Positions 63,601-64,000 of a stretch of DNA of 64,000 nucleotides are shown one piece after another; the first letter of the stretch is position 1, and the number at the start of each line of letters is the position of its first letter. A program made the position numbers and the translations under genes. The notes beneath the pieces are model-generated. The model was not told the origin of the DNA. It saw only the letters and a list, made by a program, of their open reading frames with translations, and ran no database searches. This stretch comes from Myroides sp. 1354. Its GTDB lineage: Bacteria; Bacteroidota; Bacteroidia; Flavobacteriales; Flavobacteriaceae. Location: NCBI RefSeq assembly GCF_030324495.1, contig NZ_JACAGN010000003.1, forward strand, positions 124,001 through 188,000, in the 5' to 3' direction.

Positions 63601-64000
63601 ACACTTCATCATTAGACAAACGCTGTTGAAGGGAAATATATCCCAACTGTGGGTGGAACGTAAATTCATTCGGGCTTAACTTTCTTGCGCTTTCCAATCG
63701 AGCATAATCCAACCCCTCTTGAACATTGTTGGTAAACCCACTTCCTCCAATACCTGGTGTTCGAATAGAAGAAGTTAAATAATTACTTCCTATTTTCCCT
63801 GGGTCGTACTGGTTATTTTTGTTATCTGTCGGTGCATCAATCGTTTTATTCAAAACAAAAGCGGCAGGATCTACGCGTGGAGAAAAGATTTTCTCAGACT
63901 TAACATTGCGCAAAAACCCTTCCCCTAAATCTTGAATGGCCACAATATTTCTCAAGTTATTGTTGGTTTGACTCACGCGGTTATAGCGATTAGTCACCCA
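57635..64000 (-). CDS. sprA: SprA, type IX secretion outer-membrane translocon (N-terminus outside window)
   Basis: SprA (Sov in Porphyromonas) is the giant 36-strand outer-membrane beta-barrel through which T9SS cargo leaves the cell and is needed for gliding in flavobacteria. The frame is open to the right edge, so about 2120 residues of a protein of roughly 2400 are present. Recognisable features are repeated jelly-roll-like segments (SATVYIDDFEGAQSRIDIRSPLAWKLS and the GEFWFDELRMSDMDNKGGWA type), long stretches of beta-strands, and a barrel end with terminal aromatic residues (TNIRTGLTMRYSFGN). The last gene in the window, it is followed by gcvH. The true start lies beyond position 64000. 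Confidence 0.95.
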   Translation of the reverse strand, partial: WVTNRYNRVSQTNNNLRNIVAIQDLGEGFLRNVKSEKIFSPRVDPAAFVLNKTIDAPTDNKNNQYDPGKIGSNYLTSSIRTPGIGGSGFTNNVQEGLDYARLESARKLSPNEFTFHPQLGYISLQQRLSNDEVLAVAFQYTIGDKVYQVGEFGTDGGSSNVETSIPGQTDPNAQVPLAQALVVKMLKSSLTLTSAPVWNLMMKNIYQIPNAMNISQDKFRFNLLYTDPSPLNYISQAGDLPLPEGVERTPLLKVFHLDRLDSANNPQNGGDGFFDYLAQGSATNGLDPATGSFGNNNNGYGGNNGYGGGYGNNSNQNQYNSNTFDGITIDAVNGRIIFTTAEPFGEHLFEKLKNKMDEDYDVATSYNSNQKKYVFRELYSNTKSSAIRNQSSKNKFQLKGKYSSVSGQGIPIGAFNIAPGSVVVNAGGRVLSEGVDYTVDYTGGRVMILDEALLASNTPINISVENNTMFGQQTKRFFGLNIDHQFNKDFKIGGTFLRLSEKPMTHKSVYGQESVNNTIWGFNMQYSTEVPFLTRMVNKLPNIDTDVESRISVRGEFAYLQPGASKNDQMNGEATVYIDDFEGAQSRIDIRSPLAWKLSSTPVGFFKKDANTYEDPNNLPHSLEDGFRRGKLAWYTIDPTFYVGAKPNGVGEADMSSNRTRRIYSEELFATKDIAYGESRVITTLDMSFYPEERGPYNFNPEFLQSLKSKTPRKNWGGVMRGLATTNFEQANIEFVEFWVLDPYVGRSNDMIPERNSGELRLNFGFISEDILRDGYKQYENGLPGVGSTVATIETLWGKVPAAPSLIYAFDVNAESRRLQDVGLDGLNDEEERIKFADFAGFSDPAADNFVHYLDAEGSILERYKNYNGLEGNSPTSGTRGGNNQPDAEDIDGDNTMNTIDAYFEYAVKIKANPEVGVNYVTDIRNTTVQLADGSVTPVRWVQYKVPIDENGKKIGMIDDFRSMRFMRMYLTGFETDITLRFGSLDLVRSDWRRYNASLQNDKDNNPLPLRPNTGFDVTSVSVQDNYDRKPIPYVIPPGVKREQYYVNNTVVAQNEQSLSLKVYPIESGKTPDGLAPGDSRGVYKNFNLDLRRYNKLRMFIHAEALENSAMRLRDDEMVAFIRLGTDITDNFYQVEIPLKVTNFGEANPELIWPEANELELKLELLTKLKVLFMNEVGKQERLTDIFFKEEEELSGGATRANKLRYGIKGNPNFGNVRVIMIGLRNDLDRYGATGDLAGEFWFDELRMSDMDNKGGWAATLSMDANLADFANISATGTKRTIGFGGLEQGPNQRSKEDFKSYSIVTNVNLGQLLPKNWRINLPLNYAISEEFITPEFDPANPDVKLKTMKSVAGSSAMADEIEKRATDYTKRRSINFIGVNKQKNPESKKRIYDIENITLSHSYNEVIHHDFEVESMIDQQTRSALDYAYSFEAKPIEPFKKVEFMKGRYWQILKDFNFNYMPSNIMFSSNIMRQYNKQQFRLIDVEGIGLDPLFRRNYYFNYNYGFNFDLTKSLRLNYVGGSNNIVRNYYDSQFNIIENSTIWDDYFNIGEPNQFTQQFTLNYDLPLNKIPFLAFVRSSYAYTGTYNWQRASDAFSQIEFEGIDYNLGNTIQNSRTQQLNTTFSLETLYRYVGLVKRNTAKKTPAKKAAIVPGQKVVQNKEEQGGSTGGALTDFAIGLLTSVKTIQINYSENSGTVLPGFMPSVGFFGTSKPTLGFAFGDQGDVRYQAANNGYLTNFPEFNQEYTQVSNKTLNFTASVNPIPDLTIDVTGRRMKSENYAEQFQVIDNQYQSQSPYNYGNFSISTIMLSSAFSSNSLEYSAAFERMKENRLIVANRLATARGIDINDPNNLDKEGFPIGYSKGSQEVLLPSFLAAYTGKGAEKVSTSMFRDIPLPNWNLRYTGLMRIPWIKSKFRRFSIHHGYTATYALGSFSSNFEYYEKPDEVNQYGNYPAQTVVNNAILTEQFNPLIRFDLETNSAIKILAEVRKDRTLALSFDNNLLTETTGNDYVIGLGYRIKNVGFNSMYANNGMGGRIESDINIKVDLTLSKRETIVRYLDYNNNQVGGGQDMWKLLITADYMLSKNLTAIFFYDHSFSKAVISTMYPITNIRTGLTMRYSFGN

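Overview
The window is chromosomal DNA from a member of Bacteroidota, class Flavobacteriia. It looks like a Flavobacteriaceae genome of the Myroides/Flavobacterium kind, but the genus is a guess. The evidence is the low GC content, promoters with a TAnnTTTG -7 element, a RagA/SusC-RagB/SusD pair, proteins with type IX secretion (T9SS) type A and type B sorting domains, PorP/SprF and SprA, and the conserved neighbourhood nadK-DUF6089-uppS-bamA-ompH-ompH-murI. I see no integrase, transposase, CRISPR array, plasmid function or prophage block. Most of the window is housekeeping sequence. Accessory character is concentrated at 1.2-11 kb, around 34-41 kb, and in the small satellite at 44.5 kb.

Layout. 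1-764: 3' end of mutS. 0.9-12.25 kb: two copies of a tRNA-Gly(GCC)-tRNA-Leu(UAA) cassette plus a third tRNA-Leu(UAA), each with the same kind of promoter and the same kind of terminator. The two complete cassettes bracket a RagA/RagB outer-membrane uptake pair and, on the opposite strand, a 1.5-kaa T9SS adhesin-like protein with four MBG repeats. A small DUF1508-like gene lies before the third tRNA. 12.4-15.9 kb: clpX, clpP and tig (minus strand). 15.9-19.2 kb: a FadL-like porin, an SGNH lipoprotein and a small four-helix membrane protein. 19.4-22.4 kb: a T9SS type B surface protein with DUF11 domains. 22.7-24.2 kb: pdxJ and an alpha/beta hydrolase. 24.3-32.8 kb (plus strand): CBS protein, nadK, DUF6089, uppS, bamA, two OmpH/Skp-like chaperones, murI. 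32.8-40.8 kb (minus): a gamma carbonic anhydrase-like protein, then a three-gene surface system of a small secreted protein, a 1979-aa repeat protein with CUB and P-domains, and PorP/SprF. 41-44.3 kb: a NifU-like Fe-S scaffold and a PiT phosphate transporter. 44.5 kb: a heptanucleotide satellite. 44.6-47.4 kb: a YyaL-type thioredoxin-domain protein and MscS. 47.4-50.8 kb: TolC, membrane-fusion adaptor and tsaB. 50.9-55.9 kb: a cytochrome oxidase cluster of ctaB, two subunit III-like proteins, subunit IV, a thioredoxin-like unknown, SCO, DUF420 and a 73-aa protein. 56-64 kb: deoC, VanZ, gcvH and most of sprA.

How the genes fit together. Much of the window builds or uses the cell envelope. BamA and the OmpH/Skp proteins assemble outer-membrane proteins, and uppS and murI supply peptidoglycan precursors. 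SprA is the T9SS outer-membrane translocon, PorP/SprF anchors its cargo, and three large cargo proteins carry type A or type B C-terminal signals.

Most interesting observations: (i) the RagA/RagB transcript seems to begin with a 31-codon ORF rich in Met and containing one Cys near its end, followed by a strong terminator hairpin, a possible competing antiterminator and a possible H-type pseudoknot just before ragA. This looks like an attenuator or a precursor-peptide gene. (ii) The tRNA cassette is duplicated on either side of that accessory block. (iii) A heptamer satellite abuts the promoter of the YyaL-type gene. (iv) The CUB/P-domain repeat protein, its SprF and a small unknown partner form a compact secretion unit. 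All functions are inferred from reading the sequence; no database search was run.
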